8,044 nt of DNA from Euryarchaeota archaeon UBA495 (GCA_002496845.1 DALQ01000065.1:1-8044), one strand, 5' to 3'; positions 1 through 6,877 are shown, counted from the stretch's first letter. Notes: a model not told the origin generated them from the sequence alone. Translations and numbers: made by a program.

Positions 1-420
1 GAAGAGGTCGAGCATGGTCTGAGTGGGATGGTGACCCGCCCCGTCCCCACCGTTCAGAATGGGGACACGCGCGGCGTCTTGGGCGTAGCGTGCCGCGCCT
101 TGGCGTGGATGGCGCATGGCGATGATGTCGGTGTATCCATCGACCATCTGAATGGTGTCGAAGAGCGTCTCGCCCTTGACCACGGAAGACGTGCTGACGT
201 CGCCGAGGTTGACGACGTCGCCGCCGAGCCGCTTCATCGCCGTCTCAAAGGACATCCTGGTCCGGGTGCTCGGCTCGAAGAACAGGTTTCCAAGGATACG
301 CCCCGAGAGCAGCGGCATCTGCGCATCGCCCCGAGCAACAGGCAACAGCCGCTCGGCCGCGTCCAGCACTTCGACGATGTCTTCGTTGGTCAGGTCAGCC
401 ATCGTGATGAGCCCGGTCAT
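1..420 (-). CDS. pyrB: Aspartate carbamoyltransferase catalytic chain (partial, C-terminus beyond left edge)
   Basis: This enzyme condenses carbamoyl phosphate with L-aspartate to N-carbamoyl-aspartate, the committed step of pyrimidine synthesis in the cytoplasm. The 140 visible residues are the carbamoyl-phosphate half of the protein, which is normally about 300 residues. Signature pieces are FFEPSTRTRMSFE at 47-59 (phosphate-binding STRTR at 51-55), VVKGETL at 80-86 with the active-site lysine K82, MRHPRQGAAR at 102-111, and NGGDGAGHHPTQT at 123-135 with the catalytic-site His131 and Gln134. No frame break is seen. The start ATG at 418-420 has a GAGGA ribosome-binding motif 6 bases upstream. 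A second in-frame ATG at 400-402 (protein MADLTNED) is possible. The gene diverges from the membrane-protein gene at 542. A regulatory chain gene (pyrI), usual next to archaeal pyrB, would lie outside the window. The family assignment is very secure. Confidence 0.96.
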   Translation of the reverse strand, partial: MTGLITMADLTNEDIVEVLDAAERLLPVARGDAQMPLLSGRILGNLFFEPSTRTRMSFETAMKRLGGDVVNLGDVSTSSVVKGETLFDTIQMVDGYTDIIAMRHPRQGAARYAQDAARVPILNGGDGAGHHPTQTMLDLF

Positions 421-446
421 TCAACGTCCTCGGAACCCTCCGTTGA
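421..446 (-). promoter_or_regulatory. Inverted repeat in the pyrB leader enclosing the ribosome-binding site
   Basis: TCAACG (421-426) and CGTTGA (441-446) form a perfect 6-bp dyad with a 14-base spacer, ending directly at the pyrB start codon. In the pyrB transcript the stem would place the ribosome-binding motif GAGGA (complement of 427-431) in the loop. It could be a protein-binding dyad, an RNA hairpin influencing pyrB translation, or chance. The sequence shows only the symmetry and its placement; function is inferred. Confidence 0.3.
427..431 (-). promoter_or_regulatory. Ribosome-binding site of pyrB
   Basis: GAGGA on the minus strand lies 6 bases before the ATG at 418-420. It supports that start over the internal ATG at 400-402. 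A further GGAGG-like stretch at about 437-441 is too far from the first start to be ideal. Confidence 0.55.
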
Positions 447-531
447 GGTCCACCCATGAACATTACGAGAGCGGTGCGCCATGCGCGAGCATGACCAAGG
501 TTCATCCCCTCTCCCCACGACCGAGGGACGT

Positions 532-536
532 GGAGG
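532..536 (+). promoter_or_regulatory. Ribosome-binding site deciding the start at 542
   Basis: GGAGG lies 5 bases before the ATG at 542-544. The reading frame is open upstream to 152, with other ATGs (for example at 491), but that stretch overlaps the divergent pyrB gene and its spacer. This motif is the best argument for starting at 542. Confidence 0.65.
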
Positions 537-541
537 CATGG

Positions 542-2290
542 ATGGACTTCGAAGCCGCCATTGAGGCGGAGCGCGAGCAGCGCGCCCGAAGGGCCGGCCA
601 AGTGGCCACCTTGACCACCGGCGTCGTGCTGATCGGAGCCCTCTGGTTGGCATGGCCTGGCCTCGAAGCCGTCATGGCAGGAGAGGGCGCTCCTTTCGCT
701 GTTCTTGGATTGCCGGCCTTGGTGCTGCTTTGCGGCACGCTGGTGCACGACCATGCCAGCGGGCAACCCCAAGCCACAGGCCGGGCCGCTGCCGCGGCCG
801 CCATCGCTTGGCCAAGCGTGCTGTTCCTTGCCTTCCGAAGCACCGAAGCCGACCTCGAAGCACGGATTGCAGCAGGGCTGACCTTGGCGCTCATCGCCGG
901 TGTGCTCTACCGGATGGCAAAAACTGCCTTTTCCGGAGGATTCCGACAGGCCCGCTACCGGGCGTTGCTGACGAGCGCCGGTGCTGTGACCGTGGCGTCA
1001 GTATGGTTTGGTCTCCGCACCGATGTGGGGGCGGAAAACGACCTTGCAGGAGCCATCATCACCCTGTTGGCCATCGGTACAGCGCTCCGCTCATGGCTCA
1101 TTGAAGACGAACAACGGGGCCTTCGGAAACGGTTCAGGATCCGTCTTGATGATCTTGAGAACCGTCTTTTGGAACTGAAAGCGCAGGGCCGAAGGGTGGA
1201 CCAAGCCACAAGCCTGGTGCGAACCGCGGCCATGGAGGGGTTCAGCGATCCCGAGCATGGCATGAGGCTGCTTGACGACGCCGAAGAGGACGTGGACCGG
1301 ACCATTTCCCTCGAAAAGGACGTCGTGGCCATCGAAGCAGACGCGTTGACCGCGGTGGAGAAAGCCGAAGCCGTCGCGCCTACGGTCCGTCGGCCTCGGA
1401 GTGCCTTTGACGCTGCCCGGCGTGAGGTCGAACTCGGCTCCCTGCGCGAAGGCGAATCCCTGTTCAGGCAGGCCAAGCGACGGGCGGAAACCGTGGTCGC
1501 ATGGTGGGCCAGAGCGCAAGAGGCCATCGAAGCCGCCTCCCTTGCGCTTGCGGACAGGGACGAGGAACACCTCGCGCAGTTGCACGAAGCGCTGGCTGAA
1601 GCCAAGAAGCGCATGGCCAAAGAAGACCCAATGAAGGCCTTCGAATTGGTCATGGCCATCCCGGATCAGGTGGCTCAAGAACAGGAAGCCAACGAGGACG
1701 CAGAAGGCCTTGTTGCAGACGCACGGCGAGCCGTTGAAGCAGCCGATGGCCTTGACCTGGAGCCTCATCACGCCCGGCTTGAAGAAGCAGAAGACGCCCT
1801 GAAGGCTGGGGACGGGCGGCAAGCGGCCGGCATCGCGGAAAGCATCCGTCGAAGCCTCACGGTCGAGCGCGAAGCGATGGACGTGGTTCGTCGTGCCCTT
1901 CGACAGCGCTCGACCATCGAACAACGGTTCGAAGGACACGAAGACGCGGAAGGATGGCTCGAGAAATTGGCCTCGGTCGAAGCCGATGCGGAAGCCCGCC
2001 GATGGACGCAGGCTCGACGCGCCTTGGACGACCTGTCCAACGACCTCGACGCGCAGGAGCGCGACCGCGGGGAAGCCGAGCAACTCCTGGACTTCCTGCG
2101 TGAAGAATGGCAACAACTCAGGGCGCAGGTTGACGCTGCCGACATCGGCGTTGGCGATGAAGACCGCCTCGACGTGGAACGGTTGCTCGGTACCGCAGCA
2201 TCGTCCATCAAACGCGGCATGACCGCCGAAGCCCTCGAGGCTTTGACCGGGACGGACGCCGCGATGGAACGGCTGCGCCGAAGGTGCTGA
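542..2290 (+). CDS. Uncharacterised membrane protein with six TM segments and a helical-repeat/coiled-coil tail
   Basis: I do not recognise this 582-residue protein. A short charged N-terminus (1-20) is followed by about six hydrophobic segments, read by eye, near 21-38, 50-68, 82-98, 105-124, 141-157 and 166-184. The remaining 400 residues are strongly helical, rich in Ala/Glu/Arg, with coiled-coil character starting at DDLENRLLELKAQ (203-215). This tail contains a degenerate repeat with the rough pattern A..AL..GD...A..L...I, with turns near residues 233, 299, 360, 423, 487 and 559 (spacing 61-72). The positive residues after the last segment (about 191-201) suggest a cytoplasmic tail. There is one tail cysteine, at the extreme C-terminus (C582). 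The start is chosen from the GGAGG at 532-536; upstream in-frame codons would overlap pyrB. Its stop codon abuts that of the convergent gene at 2291. A scaffold or membrane-remodelling/signalling role is conceivable but unsupported. No catalytic motif is visible. Confidence 0.85.
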   Translation: MDFEAAIEAEREQRARRAGQVATLTTGVVLIGALWLAWPGLEAVMAGEGAPFAVLGLPALVLLCGTLVHDHASGQPQATGRAAAAAAIAWPSVLFLAFRSTEADLEARIAAGLTLALIAGVLYRMAKTAFSGGFRQARYRALLTSAGAVTVASVWFGLRTDVGAENDLAGAIITLLAIGTALRSWLIEDEQRGLRKRFRIRLDDLENRLLELKAQGRRVDQATSLVRTAAMEGFSDPEHGMRLLDDAEEDVDRTISLEKDVVAIEADALTAVEKAEAVAPTVRRPRSAFDAARREVELGSLREGESLFRQAKRRAETVVAWWARAQEAIEAASLALADRDEEHLAQLHEALAEAKKRMAKEDPMKAFELVMAIPDQVAQEQEANEDAEGLVADARRAVEAADGLDLEPHHARLEEAEDALKAGDGRQAAGIAESIRRSLTVEREAMDVVRRALRQRSTIEQRFEGHEDAEGWLEKLASVEADAEARRWTQARRALDDLSNDLDAQERDRGEAEQLLDFLREEWQQLRAQVDAADIGVGDEDRLDVERLLGTAASSIKRGMTAEALEALTGTDAAMERLRRRC

Positions 2291-2293
2291 TCA
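2288..2293. other. Abutting convergent stop codons (TGATCA)
   Basis: The plus-strand gene ends with TGA at 2288-2290 and the minus-strand gene ends with TGA (TCA on the plus strand) at 2291-2293, giving the palindrome TGATCA with no spacer. Any transcription terminator for either gene must lie inside the opposing coding sequence. I see no hairpin-plus-T-run terminator here. Confidence 0.9.
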
Positions 2294-4885
2294 TCCAAGA
2301 AGGCCTGCTGCTCGGGCGGCGTCGATGTCCAGGGAACCTGGAAGCCCCACGTCCACGGGATACCCGCCCACATCGACCAACAATCCGGACAAATGCAGGT
2401 GCAGGCCCTTTGGAGGGGTTTTCCCAACCAGCAGGGGCTCGGTCTTTTTCGCGGTCCGACCGAGGGCGCCGACCATCGTCGACGAGGCTCCCGCTGCATC
2501 GTGCAGCGACCACGCGTTGGCTGACCACGCATGCAAGCGCAGCGCCCGGTTCGTCCAGAGCGGAGGCGAAACGGCCTCATGCATCATCGGCCACCTGCTG
2601 ACCCAATCCCCTGGGCCTTCGTCAAGCCACGTCATGCCCGTTTGCTCGGTCGCAGGCGACTCGGCTTGGCCAAGCGTGCCGAGATGAGCAAGCACCGCAC
2701 GCATGTGGGGGTGGCGAGCCGCGCTTTGCGGAAGCGCATGAGCAAGGGACCCGGCCGTGGCGACACGTCCTGCGTCAAGGTGGAGAAGGATGCGCACGGC
2801 TTCCCCATGAAGCCAATCCACAGGGGCAATCTCGTGCGCATCGAAGTGGCGATCCAGCAAGGTCAGCGCACGGTCAGGATCGCCTTGGAGCCTCAACCGT
2901 GCCAAGTCCCCCAAGAGGGCGCGACGGAACATTGGGCCGTCACGTGTCGGCGCTGGACCGAGGGCTGTTCCGCTTTGTGTCCGTTCGATCAGGTCGATGT
3001 TTCGTCGCGTGACGGGATCGACCAGGAGGCTGGCCATGACGGATTCGGAGAGGATGCGCGAACGCGGTTGCAGCAGGGACAACAACCAGCGGAACCTGTT
3101 TGTTTCGAGGTCATCAGAGGCCATCATACCGAGGCGAGTTCTTGCCTCAGACACGTCCCGTTGGGCGATGGATGCAGCCACAAGAAGCGCGCGGGCATGG
3201 CCTCCACCGGATTGAGCGGAGAGGGCCAGCAACGACACGGCTTGTTGTTCAGATTCCGCCCATCGACCCAAAGCTGCGAAGAGTTCCATGCGTGCCATCG
3301 TGCGACGGCTGAGCTCAATGCCGTGAAGGGAAGGTTCTGCGATGGATGACCCGGCTTCATCAAAGCGTTCCAACGCCTTTGCCCACGCGTCGTTGGCCAG
3401 CAACGGCAACCAACTCCCCTTCCTGAGGAAGATGACGTCCTCCATTGATTCAAGGCGCCGTCGGTTCTCACCGGCTCCAGCGTCGAATGAAACCTCGTTG
3501 ATGCGGTGTCCGATGCTCAACGATCGAAGCCAAATCACGAGAAAGGCCACTTGTCCGCCCGAAGCCAGCATCCACGTCAAGGCCTCCAAGGCGTCCTTTT
3601 CCACCACGGTGCACACGGTGCCTTCCCAGCGTCCGCATCCAGCCCCACCGGGGAGGTTCACAGAATCCCAAAAGGTCAGGATGGCCAGAGCGACCAGCAA
3701 CATGGATTGGCCTGCGAAGCCTGTGAAACAGAAATTCAGCACCTTCGCTTGTTGGCTCCTTTCGGCTCGCAGGAGGCGGCTGTCGGTGATGTGGATGCCT
3801 CCGCGACCGGACACTTCGGCCACGTCGAGGAACATGATCCTGGCCACTTCGTAGACGAAAAGCACCCCGACGACCGCGACGTTCAGAAGAAGAAAGAGGA
3901 GGACCATCGCGACAAGCGGCGCCCGGAGCGCGGGCTCCTCGACGTAGGACAGCGCCTCGATGGCGTAGAAGCCGAGCGCTCCACCTTCCTCCATCACGGT
4001 GGCTTGCTCCCTGTATTCAGGAAGGGCAGCCACGCGGTCCGAATGCACGAAGACCCCCGGTGCGGCCAACATCACGACGAGGCTGACGAGGGTGTTGATC
4101 GCCACGAGTGGCATGGCCATCAGGTTGACGTTGACCAGCAGGCCGATGGCCTGTTGACGCGGTGAAGGGTCGTGTCCTTGGAACGGAGAGGCGCGCCCTG
4201 CGGCCACGTTCTTGTTGGCGTACCGCATGGCATGCCACGATGAACCGAGCACACGCCCGTAGGCCATCACGGGAGGGAAAAAGGCGACCAGAAGGGTCAC
4301 GCTCAACCGCCACTGTGGCTCAACGCCGCTGGTCAGCATCCACACCACCACGACGAGGGCGAGCCAAACGCCCAACAACAGGACGCTGGCGCGCACACGC
4401 CCCGGGTCTCGGTGATGCATGATGGCACGCTGCATGCCCTGTGAAGGCAGGATTTGTGCCGAGAGCGCCACACCGATGGAGGTCACGCCCGTGATGGAAA
4501 TGAGGATCAAAGCCAACCCGAAATTGATGGCGGAGAATCCTTCTTGCAACCCGAATTCGATCAAACCGATTTCAACCAGCAACAAAATTGCACCAACAAA
4601 GGCCAGCAGGTAAGCCACCACGCCAAACCGCATGCCGGACGTTCGCAAGAGGCGACGGGCTTCACGGGTTGAACCGGTCACTCTGTGAACCTCGTACCGT
4701 TTCTCTGCCGTAGGAAAGGCAACGCGCAATCCCTGCAATTGACGTGGCACAATCACCTGCCAGAAGAGCCACGCCAAAACGACGGAAAGCAACAGGCCCA
4801 CCAACACCGTGGGCCTGAAGCCGAACACGATGTGGGGTGCACCCATGGCCAAGGCCAAGGCCACAACCACATAGCCCCATCGCAC
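2291..4885 (-). CDS. Uncharacterised polytopic membrane protein with TPR-like C-terminal half
   Basis: I cannot assign a family to this protein, 864 residues if it starts at the GTG at 4883-4885. About ten hydrophobic segments, estimated by eye, lie near 3-22, 25-47, 86-107, 117-140, 165-184, 193-210, 250-276, 322-350, 390-406 and 436-454. Two cysteines (C417, C425) sit in the loop between the last two segments and could form a disulfide if that loop is outside the cell. From about 480 the protein is soluble and alpha-helical, with TPR-like helix pairs, for example RMELFAALGRWAESEQQAV (532-550) and LARLRLQGDPDRALTLLDR (661-679). A Gly/Asp-rich end (about 825-864) looks different. No catalytic motif is visible. 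The start is uncertain: the frame is open up to an ATG at 4990, but that would overlap the carrier gene by over 80 bases; GTG 4885 leaves 22 bases after the carrier stop and keeps the first membrane segment. No clear ribosome-binding site precedes any candidate. Spacing suggests co-transcription with the leucine cluster. Confidence 0.8.
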   Translation of the reverse strand: MRWGYVVVALALAMGAPHIVFGFRPTVLVGLLLSVVLAWLFWQVIVPRQLQGLRVAFPTAEKRYEVHRVTGSTREARRLLRTSGMRFGVVAYLLAFVGAILLLVEIGLIEFGLQEGFSAINFGLALILISITGVTSIGVALSAQILPSQGMQRAIMHHRDPGRVRASVLLLGVWLALVVVVWMLTSGVEPQWRLSVTLLVAFFPPVMAYGRVLGSSWHAMRYANKNVAAGRASPFQGHDPSPRQQAIGLLVNVNLMAMPLVAINTLVSLVVMLAAPGVFVHSDRVAALPEYREQATVMEEGGALGFYAIEALSYVEEPALRAPLVAMVLLFLLLNVAVVGVLFVYEVARIMFLDVAEVSGRGGIHITDSRLLRAERSQQAKVLNFCFTGFAGQSMLLVALAILTFWDSVNLPGGAGCGRWEGTVCTVVEKDALEALTWMLASGGQVAFLVIWLRSLSIGHRINEVSFDAGAGENRRRLESMEDVIFLRKGSWLPLLANDAWAKALERFDEAGSSIAEPSLHGIELSRRTMARMELFAALGRWAESEQQAVSLLALSAQSGGGHARALLVAASIAQRDVSEARTRLGMMASDDLETNRFRWLLSLLQPRSRILSESVMASLLVDPVTRRNIDLIERTQSGTALGPAPTRDGPMFRRALLGDLARLRLQGDPDRALTLLDRHFDAHEIAPVDWLHGEAVRILLHLDAGRVATAGSLAHALPQSAARHPHMRAVLAHLGTLGQAESPATEQTGMTWLDEGPGDWVSRWPMMHEAVSPPLWTNRALRLHAWSANAWSLHDAAGASSTMVGALGRTAKKTEPLLVGKTPPKGLHLHLSGLLVDVGGYPVDVGLPGSLDIDAARAAGLLG

Positions 4886-4907
4886 TGCAGCGCAACGAAA
4901 GGCCGGG

Positions 4908-5372
4908 TCAAGCCTCGGATGCTTCGACTTCGAGGAGCAGTTCTCCCTGCTGGACACGGTCGCCTTGGGCGACATGAACGGCCACGACACGGCCGTCGTA
5001 TGGAGCGGTGATACGGTGTTCCATCTTCATGGCCTCGAGGACCAGAAGGGCCTGACCCGCCGTGACCTCATCGCCGGTGGCGACGAGCACATCGAGCACC
5101 CCACCGGGCATGGGTGCAGAGAAACTTCCCTCTTCTTGCGCCGCTCCAGCCCCTGCTTCGATGACTTCAATCCGGTGCACGCGGCCGTTGATGTGCAGCC
5201 ACACCACGTCCCCGATGCGGGTTCCATGGGCAAGCGAAAGGGCCTCGCCTTGGCGCACTTGCCAGCGACCGTCGGCCATCGGCGTGACCTCGATGCCGTC
5301 CACGACCCATCCGTCTCCTCGGGGAAGCGGATGCACCTCATGCACGTCGTCTCCCGTGCGAAGGTCAACCAT
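4908..5372 (-). CDS. Biotin carboxyl carrier subunit of methylcrotonyl-CoA carboxylase (half of a split alpha chain)
   Basis: This 154-residue protein carries biotin between the carboxylase and carboxyltransferase active sites. The C-terminal biotinyl domain spans about 83-150, with SAPMPGGVLDVLV (85-97), the biotinylation motif EAMKM (113-117, modified Lys116) and the thumb-like ITAPYDGRV (121-129). Residues 1-75 are beta-rich and resemble the barrel of the bridging BT domain found between carboxylase and carrier in one-piece methylcrotonyl-CoA carboxylase alpha chains. The start is the ATG at 5370-5372, sharing its A with the TGA of the upstream carboxylase gene, with AGGAGG (5381-5386) 8 bases before it. 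An open frame extends to 5513, but that region encodes the carboxylase C-terminus. Separate carriers of similar size (about 165 residues) are known in archaeal acetyl/propionyl-CoA carboxylases. A biotin ligase would be needed from elsewhere. It could also serve other carboxyltransferases in the cell. Confidence 0.93.
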   Translation of the reverse strand: MVDLRTGDDVHEVHPLPRGDGWVVDGIEVTPMADGRWQVRQGEALSLAHGTRIGDVVWLHINGRVHRIEVIEAGAGAAQEEGSFSAPMPGGVLDVLVATGDEVTAGQALLVLEAMKMEHRITAPYDGRVVAVHVAQGDRVQQGELLLEVEASEA

Positions 5373-5374
5373 CA
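5370..5374 (-). other. One-base stop/start overlap (TGATG) between carboxylase and carrier genes
   Basis: The carboxylase stop TGA (5372-5374) shares its A with the carrier ATG (5370-5372). With the AGGAGG 8 bases upstream, this favours tightly linked synthesis of the two halves of the alpha chain. Confidence 0.88.
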
Positions 5375-6877
5375 CGGATACCTCCTGTTCAGGGAAAGGA
5401 AGGGGCTGGCTGGGCCAGAGGGGCCGTCGTTGTCGGCACGGACTACGCCGCGGCTTGAGGCCAAGACGGCCGCGAGCGCCATCACCGGCTCTGAGGCTGG
5501 CTGGGCCTCCCAACCGTTGGGGTAGGCGTCGTCCAAGGTGGTAGTCGAGGTGGTGGCCGACACCACGGCGTCAAGGTCGCACAAATCACGAAGGAAGGCA
5601 ACGTTGGTGGTGGTGCCGAGGATCACAAACTCGTCGAGCGCACGGCGCATGCGCTGGAGGGCCTCGTCACGGCTTGGGGCGTGAACGATCAGTTTGGCCA
5701 ACATGGGGTCGTAGGAAGGCGAAACATCGTCCCCTTCGCGCACCCCCGTGTCCAGACGAAGGCCGGGTCCGGTGGGAGGACGGAACACCGCGAGCGGCCC
5801 GATGCTTGGAAGGAATCCATTGGCGGCGTCTTCCGCGTAAATCCGGACTTCGATGGCGTGCCCTCGCATGGCAAGTTCGGGGACCGTCATGGGCTCACCA
5901 GCAGCAATGCGCAGCTGTTCGCGCACCAGATCTACTCCCGTCACCAATTCCGTGATTGGATGCTCCACTTGGATGCGGGTGTTCATCTCGAGGAAATGGA
6001 AGGTCCCGTCGTCTTCCATCAGAAATTCGACCGTCCCTGCTCCGACGTAGTCCACGGCTTCAGCGGCGGCGATGGCTGCTACACCCATCCGCTGGCGCTG
6101 GTCTTCGCTGACCACAGCGCAAGGGGCCTCTTCGAACACCTTCTGGTGCCGACGCTGGACGCTGCATTCTCGCTCGCCCAAGTGAACGGTACGGCCATGG
6201 GCGTCGGCGAGCACCTGCACTTCCACGTGACGGGCGCCACGAAGCAGCCGTTCGAGGTACACGCGGCCGTCGCCGAACGCCGCGATGGCCTCGCGCCGTG
6301 CGCCACGCACCGCCTCGTCCAAACCATCGGCAGATTCCACGGCGCGCATGCCCTTTCCACCGCCGCCAGCGCTGGCTTTCAGCAAGAGCGGAAAACCGAC
6401 GCGCTCCGACGCCGAACGTACGGCGACAAGGGTGGCCTCAAGGTCGGCCTCCTCGTCCCCTGAGGATTCGATTTCAATTTCCTCGCCTGGAATGACGGGA
6501 ACACCTGCCTCGCGCATGGTAATGCGAGCGGTCATTTTGTCGCCCATGCGCTCGATGGCGTTGGGCGAGGGGCCGATCCAGATCAGCCCTGCGTCCAACA
6601 CCGCTTGGGCGAATCCGGCACGCTCGGAAAGAAAACCAAATCCGGGATGGATGCCGTCCACATCGTTGGCCAAAGCCGCTGCAATGATGGCGTCACCGTT
6701 GAGGTATGCAAGAGCCCCGGAGCCCTCCAAAGACAGGCTCAGGTCCGACATCTCGGTGTGCATGGCTCCAACTTCGTCCTCTGCGTGCACCGACACCGCT
6801 CGAAGGCCTGCTTCCTTGCATGCACGAAGCACACGGCAGGCGATTTCACCGCGGTTGGCGACGAGGACGGAGCGCAT
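5372..6877 (-). CDS. Biotin carboxylase subunit of methylcrotonyl-CoA carboxylase
   Basis: This 501-residue ATP-grasp enzyme carboxylates biotin with ATP and bicarbonate. The N-terminal biotin carboxylase domain begins at VLVANRGEIACRV (4-16), with HPGFGFLSER at 77-86. The central ATP-grasp part has the glycine-rich loop GGGGKGM (171-177), RHVEVQVLAD (216-225), and ERECSVQRRHQK (235-246) with the substrate-binding Lys246. The catalytic EMNTRIQVEHPITE is at 297-310. The C-terminal domain includes YDPMLAKLIV (389-398). After about 450 a short helical extension (MALAAVLASS, 466-475) resembles the first helix of the BT bridging domain, and the protein then stops where one-piece alpha chains continue. 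The ATG at 6875-6877 is chosen because it begins exactly at the conserved N-terminus and overlaps the liuC stop by one base. A longer frame to 6907 would run into liuC. No strong ribosome-binding site precedes it (only a GGGGG at 6887-6891), consistent with translational coupling. The carboxylase class is certain; methylcrotonyl specificity comes from the neighbours. Confidence 0.95.
   Translation of the reverse strand: MRSVLVANRGEIACRVLRACKEAGLRAVSVHAEDEVGAMHTEMSDLSLSLEGSGALAYLNGDAIIAAALANDVDGIHPGFGFLSERAGFAQAVLDAGLIWIGPSPNAIERMGDKMTARITMREAGVPVIPGEEIEIESSGDEEADLEATLVAVRSASERVGFPLLLKASAGGGGKGMRAVESADGLDEAVRGARREAIAAFGDGRVYLERLLRGARHVEVQVLADAHGRTVHLGERECSVQRRHQKVFEEAPCAVVSEDQRQRMGVAAIAAAEAVDYVGAGTVEFLMEDDGTFHFLEMNTRIQVEHPITELVTGVDLVREQLRIAAGEPMTVPELAMRGHAIEVRIYAEDAANGFLPSIGPLAVFRPPTGPGLRLDTGVREGDDVSPSYDPMLAKLIVHAPSRDEALQRMRRALDEFVILGTTTNVAFLRDLCDLDAVVSATTSTTTLDDAYPNGWEAQPASEPVMALAAVLASSRGVVRADNDGPSGPASPFLSLNRRYP
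5381..5386 (-). promoter_or_regulatory. Strong ribosome-binding site inside the carboxylase gene for the carrier subunit
   Basis: AGGAGG on the minus strand, within the last codons of the biotin carboxylase gene, lies 8 bases before the carrier ATG at 5370-5372. A perfect Shine-Dalgarno sequence at ideal spacing, with the TGATG stop/start overlap, argues that the split is genuine rather than a sequencing frameshift. Confidence 0.8.

Larger units (their letters stand above)
421..541. other. Divergent intergenic spacer
   Basis: These 121 bases separate divergently transcribed pyrB and the membrane-protein gene, so promoters for both should lie here or just inside the coding regions. The stretch is GC-rich, and I see no convincing archaeal TATA box/BRE or bacterial -35/-10 pair. 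Apart from the dyad beside pyrB and the ribosome-binding site at 532-536, nothing specific can be called. Confidence 0.5.

Noticed and set aside
437..448. Small CCTC-CGTT-GAGG hairpin in the divergent spacer
   Set aside because: A 4-bp stem is too short to claim, and it overlaps the longer dyad already noted.
152..541. N-terminal extension of the plus-strand gene starting at 152
   Set aside because: It would run antisense through pyrB, whose protein sequence is unmistakable, and the extension has no membrane or helical character. The GGAGG before 542 gives a clear start.
1091..2116. Long minus-strand open frame (341 residues) opposite the helical-repeat gene
   Set aside because: It has no recognisable motif and lies wholly within the plus-strand gene. 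Its openness is expected from GC-rich codon bias.
1768..2580. Minus-strand open frame (270 residues) spanning the convergent junction
   Set aside because: Its composition is Arg/Ser-rich, typical of a shadow frame, and it overlaps both better-supported genes.
2531..3349. Plus-strand open frame (272 residues) opposite the ten-TM gene
   Set aside because: Low-complexity Arg/His-rich shadow; the minus strand encodes a coherent membrane plus helical protein.
4843..4862. GGCCTT-like tandem repeat near the start of the ten-TM gene
   Set aside because: It encodes the Ala/Leu run of the first membrane segment (ALALAMG), so coding composition explains it.
5372..5513. Frameshift or sequencing error breaking a fused carboxylase-carrier gene
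   Set aside because: The AGGAGG at ideal spacing, the TGATG overlap and the existence of split archaeal BC/BCCP pairs of similar size make a real split more likely. I cannot exclude an error without related sequences.
5681..6463. Plus-strand open frame (260 residues) opposite the biotin carboxylase
   Set aside because: It is antisense to highly conserved ATP-grasp motifs and has no family signature.
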